Assembly: GCF_014641595.1 (NCBI RefSeq)
Contig: NZ_BMIA01000001.1
Location: 1,550,001-1,614,000, forward strand
From: Dyadobacter endophyticus
GTDB lineage: Bacteria > Bacteroidota > Bacteroidia > Cytophagales > Spirosomataceae
Length of the DNA stretch: 64,000 nt
Reading direction: 5' to 3'
Shown here: in pieces, positions 27,004 to 36,100 of the stretch
Layout: every line of letters begins with the position of its first letter
Numbering within the stretch: position 1 is the stretch's first letter
Translations under genes and position numbers: made by a program
The notes under the pieces: model-generated
The model's input: the letters and a program-made list of their open reading frames with translations, nothing else
Database searches by the model: none
What the model was told of the DNA's origin: nothing

Positions 27004-28482
27004 ATGAAAAAACTAACCATACTTCTTTTGAGCGGCTTGCTCCTTACCGGCGCGGGTTGCAGTGATTACCTCGATGAGGATACGACCGGACTTTTGTACG
27101 GGCCTAATGTGCTTTCGACGCAGGATGGGCTTGAATCGGCATTGACCGGAGCTTATAAGGGCCTGGCAAACCAATGGAGTTACGGATTCTTGCACCCGTC
27201 GGCCAATGCGGCTGTGCTCGGTGCCGACGACGTGACTACGCACCCGGCGAGCAATAAGGCCGACTGGCGTGAGTTTGACCAGTTCAATGTATCGACGACC
27301 AACCAGCGCTCGAATGCCGTTTACAATGGCTGTTACAAAGCGATCCAGGGCGCGAACAATGTGATTAATAATTACCAGAAAACAGTGGGTACCAAGGCTA
27401 CGATCGATATCATTGTCGGCGAAGCTCATTTCATCCGCGCGTTTTCCTATTATTGGCTGACCCGTTTCTGGGGCAATATCCCTTTGATCCTGGCGGGAGA
27501 ATATTCCGATGATTTGCTGACCGTCAAAAAGTCGACGCCGCAGGAGGTTTACGATCTGATTGTGGCTGATTTGAAAGTGGCAGAAAGCAACCTTCCGAAT
27601 GCGAAACGTGATCCGGGGCGGCCTAACAAGGGTTCTGCCAAAGCATTTTTGGCGGATGTGTACCTGACGATGGCAGGCTGGCCGTTGAAACAAACCGACA
27701 AATACGATCTTGCCGCCGCAAAAGCGAGAGAAGTGATCGATAATGCGGGCACCTATGGTTTTGAACTGCTTCCGACGTTTGCGGCGGTATTTGAAAACGA
27801 TCCGGCTTCATCTGGTACCAAGGAAGCCGTGTTCCAGATCAGCGGATACCTGGGCGGCAGCGGTACTGCCAATGCAACCTATGGCAATACCACTATGCCA
27901 GGCGAAGAAGGTGGTTGGGACGATATGTTCGCCGAGCTGAATTTCTTCCGCGATTTCCCTGCTGGCCCGCGCAAAGACGCTACTTTCCGCACGGAGTTCG
28001 GCCTGGGCGCTACCAAAATCCCATGGCAGGCCAGTCTGACGAAACATCCTTACTATCAAAAATGGTACATTAAAGGGAATGTCGTGACGTCGAGCATTTC
28101 GCTGCCTTCGGTAATGATGCGGTACCCGCACGTGCTGACGATCTATGCGGAAGCCAAAGCCCGCGGCACTGGCGGTCCCGATCAGGCTGCTTACGACGCA
28201 CTGAACAAGGTACGTTTGCGCGGACGTGCAGCTGGTACCAAGGCATTGACGCCGGGTGATGGCCTCACAGCCGCGCAATTCGCCGATGAAGTCGTGCAGG
28301 AGCGTGCGTGGGAGTTCGCTTGCGAGCGTACCCGCTGGTTCGACCTCATCCGTCTGGAAAAAGTGGAGGAAGCCAATGCCAAGAAAAGTATCGACGATTT
28401 GCAACCGATCAAACCGATTGTGAAGGCCAATTACTGGTTCCCGCTGCCCTATACGGATACGTCCATTAATCCGAATTTGTAG
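27004..28482 (+). CDS. SusD/RagB-type nutrient-binding lipoprotein 2
   Basis: The 492-residue product carries a lipoprotein signal (LLLTGAGC, cysteine at residue 19) and the SusD pattern: SDYLDEDTTGLLYG, AHFIRAFSYYWLTRFWGNIPLI, and the C-terminal VQERAWEFACERTRWFDLIRLEK followed by KPIVKANYWFPLPYTDTSINPNL. It is the surface partner of SusC2. It differs in branch from the SusD-like_2 protein of the first pair, so the two systems probably take different ligands. Confidence 0.95.
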   Translation: MKKLTILLLSGLLLTGAGCSDYLDEDTTGLLYGPNVLSTQDGLESALTGAYKGLANQWSYGFLHPSANAAVLGADDVTTHPASNKADWREFDQFNVSTTNQRSNAVYNGCYKAIQGANNVINNYQKTVGTKATIDIIVGEAHFIRAFSYYWLTRFWGNIPLILAGEYSDDLLTVKKSTPQEVYDLIVADLKVAESNLPNAKRDPGRPNKGSAKAFLADVYLTMAGWPLKQTDKYDLAAAKAREVIDNAGTYGFELLPTFAAVFENDPASSGTKEAVFQISGYLGGSGTANATYGNTTMPGEEGGWDDMFAELNFFRDFPAGPRKDATFRTEFGLGATKIPWQASLTKHPYYQKWYIKGNVVTSSISLPSVMMRYPHVLTIYAEAKARGTGGPDQAAYDALNKVRLRGRAAGTKALTPGDGLTAAQFADEVVQERAWEFACERTRWFDLIRLEKVEEANAKKSIDDLQPIKPIVKANYWFPLPYTDTSINPNL

Positions 28483-28633
28483 CGATGACAAGATGCATGC
28501 GCTTTGACTGCCTGGCGGCCTGGTCCGCTCCGCGTGACAACGTAATGTCAGACTGAGCGAACCGTGCCGCCGGGCGGTCGAAGGCGGGCGAGATACCTGA
28601 TATGCTTTGTTAAATGTCTTCATTCTATACCCT

Positions 28634-30871
28634 ATGACAATCCGCTTCCCGATCATATCGGCATTGTTGGTTACAGCAATTTTCTGTGCGCTTTCTCCAT
28701 CGACCCCGCACGATCGCGTCCCGGACGGCCGCGTCCCGGACGATCCCAAAGACGTCGACTGGCCGGTATATGGCGGTAACAATGCCGGCAACCGCTATTC
28801 TTCATTGACGCAGATCAATAAGGACAATGTGAAAAACCTGCAACCCGCCTGGACTTACGATACCGGCGAAAACAACAAGGCGGGCGAACGCGGCATGGAT
28901 ATGCAGTGCCAGCCGATCGTGATCGATGGTATTATGTACGGTACCACGCCGCGGTTGAAGGTTTTTGCCATTGAAGCGGCTTCGGGAAGGGAACTCTGGA
29001 AATTCGATCCGTTCGAGGGAAAACGGCCGCGGTTCCATCCGATGCGTGGGGTCGTGTATTGGGCGGAGGGGCACGACAAGCGCATTTTGTTCACCGCCGG
29101 GGCGTCATTGTTTGCATTAAATGCCGAAAATGGGAAGCTCGTTGAAGGTTTCGGGAAGAATGGAGAGGTAGATTTTCACGACGGCCTGGGCGACGAGGCT
29201 ACTTACGGCTACGACCCCTACCAATTCAATATCCGCAACACCAGCCCTGGGGTGATTTACAAAAACCTGCTTATTACCGGCTCCTCTGTCTCCGAGGGTG
29301 GCGACGCGTTGCCGGGCCACATCCGCGCATTCGATGTACGTACGGGCAAGGTCGCCTGGGTGTTCCGTACGATCCCGCTGCCGGGCGAATACGGGTACGA
29401 AACCTGGTCGAAGGAATCATACAGGAAACTGGGTGGTGCCAATTGCTGGGCGGGAATGGTAATTGACGAAAAACGGGGAATGGTGTTTATGGGGACCGGA
29501 TCGCCATCGGTGGATTTTTACGGCGGGGCCAGGAAGGGCAGTAACTTGTTCGCCAACTGCGTGATTGCGCTTAACGCGGCTACCGGCAAGCGGGTCTGGC
29601 ATTTTCAAACCGTCCACCACGATCTTTGGGATAGGGATATTCCTTGTCCGCCCAACCTGATCAGGGTCAGAAGGAACGGTAGGATGGTCGACGCCGTGGC
29701 GCAAGCTACCAAGGACGGCTATGTTTTTCTTTTCGACCGTGATACGGGGAAACCGCTCTTCGATGTAAATGAAGTGCCGGTACCCAAAGCAAACCCGCTG
29801 CCGGGTGACCAGGCCTGGCCCACGCAGCCGGTACCTGTCAAACCGGCGCCATTCGCCAACCAGACAGTAACAGAAGCCGACATTACCACACGCACACCCG
29901 CAGCGCACGCATACGTGCTCGACCGTTTTCGCAACAGCAATATGGGCCCGAAAAACCAGCCGCCAGATTTACAGGGTGGCTTGCTCTACGGGATCGGAGG
30001 CGGTGCAGAATGGGGCGGTACAGCGGCCGATCCGGAGGGAATTGTGTATGTCAATGGCAATAATATGCTCTGGTGGCTCAAAATGCGGGATCTTCGCCAA
30101 AGCCCTGATGGTCAGGAACGTCAGGTGTCGTCAAGAGGCTCCGTCTTGTTTAATACAAATTGCGCGGCTTGCCACGCTATGGATTCAAAAGGAGCGACGC
30201 CCTCCGAAGCAACACAGGCATATCCAGCCTTAAAAGACATTGGCCAGCGGATGAACCGCGAGCAGATCGGCGCATTGCTCGAAACGGGCCGGGGAAGAAT
30301 GCCTTCTTTTCAGCATATTTCAAAGGAAGACCGCGCCGCGATCATTGATTTCCTTTTAAATACTGAAATAAAACCGGCGACTAACGACATTCACGCACAA
30401 ACAGCGACCGCCGCGGGCAAAAGCCTGGCCGATTTTCCGCATAAGCCGCCTTACGTCAATAACGGTAATGTACAGTTCCGCGACCCGGATAATTACCCGG
30501 CCATAAAGCCGCCCTGGGGCACGCTGAACGCCATTGATATGAACACGGGCGAATACCGCTGGAAAGTAACACTCGGCGAATATCCCGAGCTGACAAAGCA
30601 AGGCATCCCGCCGACTGGCACCGAAAACCACGGCGGCCCGCTGGTGACCGCCGGCGGCCTGCTCTTCATCGCAGCGACCTACGATGAGAAGCTCAGGGCA
30701 TTCGATACCCAATCCGGCAAGATTGTTTGGGAATACAAACTTCCGGCAGGCGGTTTTGCAACGCCCATTACCTATATGGTCGATGGAAAGCAATATATTG
30801 CAATCGCAGCCGGCGGTACGAGGTACGGTTTAAAACCCGGAGGAAAATACATCGCATTCGCATTGCCATAA
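28634..30871 (+). CDS. PQQ-dependent dehydrogenase with inserted cytochrome c domain
   Basis: The start at 28634 gives a Sec signal (MTIRFPIISALLVTAIFCALS) and a 745-residue product. Repeated propeller blades of the quinoprotein type are clear (DWPVYGGNNAGNRYSSLTQI, GRELWKFDPF, TGKRVWHFQTVHHDLWDRDIP, TGEYRWKVTLGEYPEL, ENHGGPLVTAGGLLFIA). A heme c motif CAACH lies at residues 510-514 within an approximately 100-residue insertion between blades. Relatives oxidise glucose or other aldoses and alcohols in the periplasm. Here it could supply the aldonic acid used by the surrounding genes and pass electrons to its own heme. No PQQ synthesis genes are in the window. Confidence 0.88.
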   Translation: MTIRFPIISALLVTAIFCALSPSTPHDRVPDGRVPDDPKDVDWPVYGGNNAGNRYSSLTQINKDNVKNLQPAWTYDTGENNKAGERGMDMQCQPIVIDGIMYGTTPRLKVFAIEAASGRELWKFDPFEGKRPRFHPMRGVVYWAEGHDKRILFTAGASLFALNAENGKLVEGFGKNGEVDFHDGLGDEATYGYDPYQFNIRNTSPGVIYKNLLITGSSVSEGGDALPGHIRAFDVRTGKVAWVFRTIPLPGEYGYETWSKESYRKLGGANCWAGMVIDEKRGMVFMGTGSPSVDFYGGARKGSNLFANCVIALNAATGKRVWHFQTVHHDLWDRDIPCPPNLIRVRRNGRMVDAVAQATKDGYVFLFDRDTGKPLFDVNEVPVPKANPLPGDQAWPTQPVPVKPAPFANQTVTEADITTRTPAAHAYVLDRFRNSNMGPKNQPPDLQGGLLYGIGGGAEWGGTAADPEGIVYVNGNNMLWWLKMRDLRQSPDGQERQVSSRGSVLFNTNCAACHAMDSKGATPSEATQAYPALKDIGQRMNREQIGALLETGRGRMPSFQHISKEDRAAIIDFLLNTEIKPATNDIHAQTATAAGKSLADFPHKPPYVNNGNVQFRDPDNYPAIKPPWGTLNAIDMNTGEYRWKVTLGEYPELTKQGIPPTGTENHGGPLVTAGGLLFIAATYDEKLRAFDTQSGKIVWEYKLPAGGFATPITYMVDGKQYIAIAAGGTRYGLKPGGKYIAFALP

Positions 30872-30905
30872 TACATCCCGGCCACGAATCTGGCCGTGGA
30901 TCTGG

Positions 30906-30925
30906 CCGTCGACTTAAGTCGACGG
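30906..30925. repeat. 20-base perfect palindrome before dgoK
   Basis: CCGTCGACTT followed directly by its reverse complement AAGTCGACGG spans 30906-30925. It lies 22 bases before the dgoK start and 34 bases after the dehydrogenase stop codon. Just upstream, CCACGAATCTGGCCGTGG can also form a small hairpin. It may be an operator, an mRNA processing hairpin or a roadblock that lowers downstream expression. Confidence 0.6.
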
Positions 30926-30946
30926 AAACAAAAAATTAAAGAGATA

Positions 30947-31954
30947 ATGAAGAAACACCTGCTGAGTTGTGATTGGGGAACGTCCTCGTTCCGGTTGAGG
31001 CTGGTCAATTTGGCGGATCACGATGTGGTGGGCGAAGTGACGTCTCCGGATGGTATCGGGGCGGTTTATAATGCGTGGCAGGAAGCAGATGCCGATGGCC
31101 ATGTTCCGCGCGCGGAGTATTACCGTTCGGTTATTGCTACTCAGCTTATCGCATTGGGCAAGCAAACCGGAATCGATCTGACGGGCGTGCCAATCGTGCT
31201 TTCGGGCATGGCGTCGTCGTCTATCGGCATGGAGGGGCTGCCGTACGCGAGCCTGCCGTTTGCCCTGGACGGGAGCGGCCTCGGGATTCAACGATACGAC
31301 GAGCTGCCTCATTTTCCCCATGCCATTACGCTCATATCCGGTGTTCGGAGTGGCCACGATGTAATGCGGGGGGAAGAAACGCAGCTGATCGGCCTTGGCG
31401 CGGCCATGGACTTGTCGGGTCGCGACGCGATATTCATCTTCCCGGGCACGCACTCCAAGCACATGTTTGTCCGGGATGGCGAGCTGATTGATTTCAAGAC
31501 ATTTATGACTGGGGAGGTGTTCAATCTGATGGCCAATCAAAGCATTTTGAAAGACTCCATCGAACACTATCACCATTCCGATTTTAACGACAACGTAGCC
31601 CGGGCCTTCCGCTCGGGCGTGCGCGCGTCGGGGTCCGGGAACATTTTAAATGCATTGTTTACAGTAAGAACCAACCAGCTTTTTGATTTATTGAATAAGC
31701 GGGAGAACGGAATGTTCCTGAGCGGGCTGCTGATCGGCTATGAAATCCGCGATCTGATGAAGGAGACAGGCGCGCACCTCGTGCTGTGCGGCGGAAACAA
31801 TTTGTATCATTTGTACAAATCCGCGATAGAGACTTTGGCGCTGGCCGGCAGGGCAACCATCATCCCCTCGGAGATTGTAGACCGGGCGGCTACTACGGGG
31901 CATATCCGTATTTTTGAGAATCAGTATTTAACATTGAACAAAACAAATTTATGA
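30947..31954 (+). CDS. dgoK: 2-dehydro-3-deoxygalactonokinase
   Basis: The start at 30947 gives 335 residues beginning MKKHLLSCDWGTSSFRLRLV, the DgoK nucleotide-binding motif (DWGTSxxR). Further matches are LSGMASSSIGMEGLPYASLPF, GEETQLIGLG, FPGTHSKHMFVRDG, and HLVLCGGNNLYHLY. The enzyme phosphorylates 2-keto-3-deoxy-D-galactonate with ATP in the cytoplasm. The stop codon overlaps the aldolase start by 4 bases, giving translational coupling. An alternative substrate is 2-keto-3-deoxygluconate, which would also fit the ManD-like enzyme. Confidence 0.93.
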   Translation: MKKHLLSCDWGTSSFRLRLVNLADHDVVGEVTSPDGIGAVYNAWQEADADGHVPRAEYYRSVIATQLIALGKQTGIDLTGVPIVLSGMASSSIGMEGLPYASLPFALDGSGLGIQRYDELPHFPHAITLISGVRSGHDVMRGEETQLIGLGAAMDLSGRDAIFIFPGTHSKHMFVRDGELIDFKTFMTGEVFNLMANQSILKDSIEHYHHSDFNDNVARAFRSGVRASGSGNILNALFTVRTNQLFDLLNKRENGMFLSGLLIGYEIRDLMKETGAHLVLCGGNNLYHLYKSAIETLALAGRATIIPSEIVDRAATTGHIRIFENQYLTLNKTNL

Positions 31955-32589
31955 GTGAGCGTACATTTTCGTGGGAGTTGTTCAACAAGGCGCCGCTGGT
32001 CGGTATTATCCGGAATGTTTCGCCGGAAGATGTCAAACGCATTCTGCCTATTTACCGGGAGGCGGGTCTGACGACCGTCGAAATTACCATGAACACACCG
32101 GGTGCGACGGATATGATCCGATACGCGCTGGAAAACGAGCACTACGGTCTGAATATCGGTGCTGGAACGGTGTGTACCAAAGAGGATCTGGACGCAGCAT
32201 TGGAGGCTGGCGCACAGTTTGTTGTTACACCCGTTTTGAGTAAAAAAGTTGTTAAATCCTGTGTCAAAAAGGGAATTCCTGTTTTCCCGGGTGCATATAC
32301 TCCCACTGAAATATTCAATGCATGGGAGCTGGGCGCGTCGATGGTGAAGATATATCCCGCAACGGCGCTGGGCCCGGGGTATATCAAGGATTTGAAAGCG
32401 CCGATGAACCAGCTGAAACTGTTGCCTACGGGCGGTGTGAGCCTCGAAAATATGGAGGCATTTCTGAAAGCGGGGGCGAATGGGCTAGGGATAGGGGGGC
32501 AATTATTCGATAAAAAGCTGATTCAGGACAAAAACTGGGATGGACTGAAAGCACATTTCCTTCAATTCGCACAAAAACTTGCTTTGTAA
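31951..32589 (+). CDS. dgoA: 2-dehydro-3-deoxy-6-phosphogalactonate (KDPGal/KDPG) aldolase
   Basis: The 212-residue product is a class I KDPG-type aldolase of normal length. The Schiff-base lysine is K133 (SMVKIYPA), the general acid/base E44 is in TTVEITMNTP, and the phosphate-binding loop LLPTGGVSLENM is present. It splits the phosphorylated 2-keto-3-deoxy acid into pyruvate and glyceraldehyde 3-phosphate. Its position right after dgoK favours the galactonate isomer, though Eda-type activity cannot be excluded. It overlaps the permease gene by one base. Confidence 0.92.
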   Translation: MSERTFSWELFNKAPLVGIIRNVSPEDVKRILPIYREAGLTTVEITMNTPGATDMIRYALENEHYGLNIGAGTVCTKEDLDAALEAGAQFVVTPVLSKKVVKSCVKKGIPVFPGAYTPTEIFNAWELGASMVKIYPATALGPGYIKDLKAPMNQLKLLPTGGVSLENMEAFLKAGANGLGIGGQLFDKKLIQDKNWDGLKAHFLQFAQKLAL

Positions 32590-33884
32590 TGGGTAAAATC
32601 AGGAATTACCGCTGGATCATCGTGGTCCTGCTCTTTCTCGCCACGACCATCAATTACCTCGACAGGCAGATCATCGGTCTCCTGAAACCCATTCTGGAAA
32701 AAGAGTTTGTTTGGACGGAAACAGACTTTGCGCGCATAGTGATGGCGTTCACGGCGGCCTATGCCGTTGGTTTGCTCGCTTTTGGCTGGCTGATCGACAA
32801 GATCGGCACCAAAGCCGGGTACTCGTTCACCATCATCTTTTGGAGTATCGCGGGGATGCTGCATGCGGTTGCGCGCAGCGCATTCGGGTTTGGGGTTGCG
32901 CGTGTGGGCCTGGGCCTGGGAGAAGCCGGTAATTATCCTGCGGCCGTCAAAACCGTTGCCGAATGGTTTCCAAAAAAGGAACGGGCGCTGGCAACCGGGC
33001 TTTTCAATGCCGGCACCAGCGTTGGGGTGGTGGTGGCGCTCATACTCGTCCCCTGGATTCTGAGCCATTATGGCTGGCAAGAGGTATTCTGGATTACAGG
33101 CGCGCTGGGTTTTGTGTGGCTGATTTTCTGGTGGGTGTTTTATGATATTCCTGTCAAACAAAAGCGCCTGGGTGCCGATGAGCTGCAATATATTCTCGGC
33201 GGGCAGGACCAGGACGAAAACGATGCCGAAAAGCAACCGGTAAAATGGATCAAGCTTTTCACTTTCCCGCAGACCTGGGCCTACATCACAGGTAAAGGGC
33301 TCATCGACCCGATTTATTGGTTCTTCCTGTTCTGGCTGCCTTCCTATTTCGCTTCTACCTTTAATCTCGATCTTAAAAAGCCCAGTTTTGAATTGATGCT
33401 CATCTATACGGCGACGACCGTCGGTAGTATCGGTGGTGGTTACCTGTCGTCCTGGCTTATCAAACGGGGCTGGCCGACGCTCAAAGCACGCAAAACAGTG
33501 CTGCTTGGTCTGGCATTCTGTGAATTATCCGTGATATTGATCCAGTTTTCCAGCGGCGTCTGGATGGCCGTCGGGCTGATCAGTCTGGCTGTGGCATTGC
33601 ACCAGGCCTGGGCAACAAACGTATTTACCTTACCGTCCGATCTTTTCCCCAAACAAGCGGTAAGTTCGGTAGTAGGCATCGGCGGGATGGCTGGTGCGGT
33701 AGGAGGAATCCTTTTTCCGATCCTGATCGGCAGCTTGCTCGACCGTTATAAGGCGGCCGGCAATATCCAGGCCGGCTACAATATCATTTTTACAATCTGT
33801 GGTTTTACTTATCTTGTGGCGTGGCTGATCATCCATTGGCTCACCAGAACGCCCAAAGTGGTAGAACTTGAAGAATTGCAATGA
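32589..33884 (+). CDS. MFS sugar-acid permease (ExuT/DgoT-like)
   Basis: The 431-residue product has twelve predicted membrane segments and the anion:cation symporter signature: TINYLDRQIIGLLKP, FGWLIDKIGTKAGY and RVGLGLGEAGNYPAAVKTVAEWFP. Family members import hexuronates, galactonate or related acids with protons. It is coupled to dgoA and the GNAT gene by start/stop overlaps. If the dehydratases are exported, its substrate could be the 2-keto-3-deoxy acid rather than the aldonate. Confidence 0.92.
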   Translation: MGKIRNYRWIIVVLLFLATTINYLDRQIIGLLKPILEKEFVWTETDFARIVMAFTAAYAVGLLAFGWLIDKIGTKAGYSFTIIFWSIAGMLHAVARSAFGFGVARVGLGLGEAGNYPAAVKTVAEWFPKKERALATGLFNAGTSVGVVVALILVPWILSHYGWQEVFWITGALGFVWLIFWWVFYDIPVKQKRLGADELQYILGGQDQDENDAEKQPVKWIKLFTFPQTWAYITGKGLIDPIYWFFLFWLPSYFASTFNLDLKKPSFELMLIYTATTVGSIGGGYLSSWLIKRGWPTLKARKTVLLGLAFCELSVILIQFSSGVWMAVGLISLAVALHQAWATNVFTLPSDLFPKQAVSSVVGIGGMAGAVGGILFPILIGSLLDRYKAAGNIQAGYNIIFTICGFTYLVAWLIIHWLTRTPKVVELEELQ

Positions 33885-34336
33885 TCGATATAAGAAGAAC
33901 CGACTCCGACGACCTTGATTTCAAAGCCTTGGTAAAGCGGCTGGATGCCGATCTCGCCGAGCGTGACGGTGCCGACCACGGCTTTTATTCCCAATTCAAT
34001 AAAATAGACAAGATCCGGCACGCCGTAGTGTGTTACGAAGACGGTCAGCCCATCGGATGCGGCGCCATCAAGGCATTCGACGAGCAGGCTATGGAGGTAA
34101 AGCGGATGTACGTGTCACCTGAGGGCCGCAACAAAGGCATCGCTACCCGAGTGCTTACAGAACTGGAAACCTGGGCGAGCGAAATGGGTTACGCCAAATG
34201 CGTGCTGGAAACCGGCAAACGCCAGCCGGAAGCCATCGCGCTTTATGAGAAAAACGCCTACCGGCGCACGGAAAATTACGGGCAGTATGTGGGCGTGGAG
34301 AATAGTGTTTGTTTTGAGAAGGTACTGAAAAATTAG
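33881..34336 (+). CDS. GNAT family N-acetyltransferase
   Basis: The 151-residue product shows the acetyl-CoA binding motif A region MYVSPEGRNKGIATRVLTELETWA followed by the usual LETGKRQPEAIALYEKNAYRR end. It begins inside the permease stop codon (ATGA overlap), so it is the last gene of the sugar-acid operon. The acceptor is unknown, and its role in sugar-acid use is not evident. Its end overlaps the convergent lipoprotein gene by 4 bases. Confidence 0.9.
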   Translation: MIDIRRTDSDDLDFKALVKRLDADLAERDGADHGFYSQFNKIDKIRHAVVCYEDGQPIGCGAIKAFDEQAMEVKRMYVSPEGRNKGIATRVLTELETWASEMGYAKCVLETGKRQPEAIALYEKNAYRRTENYGQYVGVENSVCFEKVLKN

Positions 34337-34680
34337 TCCTTCCGAATAGCTGTGATTTCGATGGACGGGAATACGATCATTGATGTCGGCCCAAAGAAAC
34401 ATTCCTTTTTAAGATTCCCGGCGATCGTGTAGTCAGGGATTTCACTATTCTCACTTTTGGCCCAGAGCGAATCCGCATCGCATGCCCAAGCCGAAATTTT
34501 ATTGAGCGTAATAGGGTGGGTAAAAGTAAAAAGCCCGGCGCCCTCATGAACGGCTCGTGTGTTCTTAATAACCAGCATTGTAGGTCCCGCGCACCCGCAA
34601 TCCGGTTCAGGATCCTTTTTGCAGCAAAACAGAGCGACCGAAAAGGCCATTAAAATCGCCGAAAGTAGCAGTTTTTTCAT
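34333..34680 (-). CDS. Hypothetical lipoprotein
   Basis: The 115-residue product has a lipoprotein signal (MKKLLLSAILMAFSVALFCC, cysteines at 19 and 20). The mature part holds six further cysteines or cysteine-like positions, including PDCGCAG and KKECFFG, but no family was recognised. It is transcribed against the sugar-acid operon and may share a transcript with the larger gene upstream at 34709-36100. Confidence 0.6.
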   Translation of the reverse strand: MKKLLLSAILMAFSVALFCCKKDPEPDCGCAGPTMLVIKNTRAVHEGAGLFTFTHPITLNKISAWACDADSLWAKSENSEIPDYTIAGNLKKECFFGPTSMIVFPSIEITAIRKD

Positions 34681-34708
34681 GGTATTGGCTTCTTAAATGG
34701 ATTGTTTT

Positions 34709-36100
34709 TTAGTGTATCTCGTATTTGGATGCCCATTCGATAACAGCAGGATACAAATCGGCGACAGTTTGACCTGGTTTTCTATTCTTGTATAAACGCA
34801 TCAGCTCCTGGTTGAATGCTCTAAATCTTTGAAAACCACGGAAGTCAACCATATTTTTTTCTATGGTGCTGTTAAGAGAATCAAATGTCTTTTTGTCAAA
34901 AATATCTGAATAATATAAACCGACCAATCCATAGTTCATGTATTCTTCAAAACAAACCAGCGAATTGTTGTAGCTGGAAGAAGGTTTGCCGGAAATAGTC
35001 CATTTAGATAAGTCCTTAAAAGCGTCCCCGATTGCTTTATTATATTTTTCGGCCTCTGGATTCAGGTAGGCATGATTAATTTCGGTAAAGGCAATCATCA
35101 TGCGCCGGCCTTTCAGAATATCGGCGGGTAGTTTTTTATTTTCGTTAGCAACAAAAGGGTAGTTGATGTGTGCTTGTGCCTCCGTAAAGCCGTTATCGTT
35201 AAAAAAGCTCGCAGATTGGTTCCATCCGACCAAAGGCGAGAGAATTACTTTAATAGCGGAATATTTAGTGGCTGGGAATTGTTTTTCAAGCCAACTTTTC
35301 ATGCCGGTTATGTTGATATTATCGCTGAAATCCTTTTTAAGATTTGAATAGTAGTTTAAATTAGCTCTGTAAAACGTTCTGAATCCCGATTTTTCAGCAA
35401 ATTTTTCCAATAATGGTATGTAATATTCCAGCTCATTTTTTTCTCCTGATGCAATGCGGTCATATACGCCCCCGTTTGTAATTTTATTTCCTGAAAACAC
35501 AAATGCATAGCTATCCATTTTTAAATGAAGGTAGAAATAACCGGGTTCGAATTTCAACAATGAATCTATCGATCGTACAGCCGGATCTTGGTTGTATGGC
35601 GTAAAGTGATCGATTACTGTCTTGAAATACGCAGATCCCTTTTCGATAGCACCCGTTTTCCCGTATTCGGTAAGCGCGAAAACGATGTTAATCAACTCGT
35701 ACACTTCCGGAATCTCAACAATGGTTTTCCCCTCATTCTCTGCTTTATATTTTTCATTGAAAGATGCCGGTTTAACTAACTTCTGTGTCGTAAAGACGCA
35801 CGTAACAGTGTCAGCCGTGGACTTTCTCACAATTTTGAATACAGTGTGCCTTTTTGGTCTGAGTATCATTGATATGGAGTCTGATTTTGAAACCAGAGCA
35901 AACACCGTCGAATCTTTCTGGACTACAAAACTGTAATCAAATTGCCTGCCTAATTTATTAATGCCATTGAATTCTTCCTTTTGGCCATCCAAATACATGG
36001 TTAGACTGTCAGACGATGCGTGTAGGATTGGGATGGGTAATTTTTGAGCGAAAGCGAATCCAGTCCAGCAGATAAAGAGGCAAGTAATAATTAACTTCAT
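34709..36100 (-). CDS. Exported protein resembling DUF4932
   Basis: The 463-residue product has a Sec signal (MKLIITCLFICWTGFAFAQ) and a mature part with VEIPEVYELINIVFALTEYG, YFKTVIDHFTPYNQDPAV, and FTEINHAYLNPEAEKYN. The layout, as I remember it, resembles DUF4932 exported proteins of Bacteroidota, whose function is unknown; this match is not certain. Base composition is clearly more AT-rich than the surrounding genes, which may reflect recent acquisition. The downstream lipoprotein gene follows by 28 bases. Confidence 0.65.
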   Translation of the reverse strand: MKLIITCLFICWTGFAFAQKLPIPILHASSDSLTMYLDGQKEEFNGINKLGRQFDYSFVVQKDSTVFALVSKSDSISMILRPKRHTVFKIVRKSTADTVTCVFTTQKLVKPASFNEKYKAENEGKTIVEIPEVYELINIVFALTEYGKTGAIEKGSAYFKTVIDHFTPYNQDPAVRSIDSLLKFEPGYFYLHLKMDSYAFVFSGNKITNGGVYDRIASGEKNELEYYIPLLEKFAEKSGFRTFYRANLNYYSNLKKDFSDNINITGMKSWLEKQFPATKYSAIKVILSPLVGWNQSASFFNDNGFTEAQAHINYPFVANENKKLPADILKGRRMMIAFTEINHAYLNPEAEKYNKAIGDAFKDLSKWTISGKPSSSYNNSLVCFEEYMNYGLVGLYYSDIFDKKTFDSLNSTIEKNMVDFRGFQRFRAFNQELMRLYKNRKPGQTVADLYPAVIEWASKYEIH

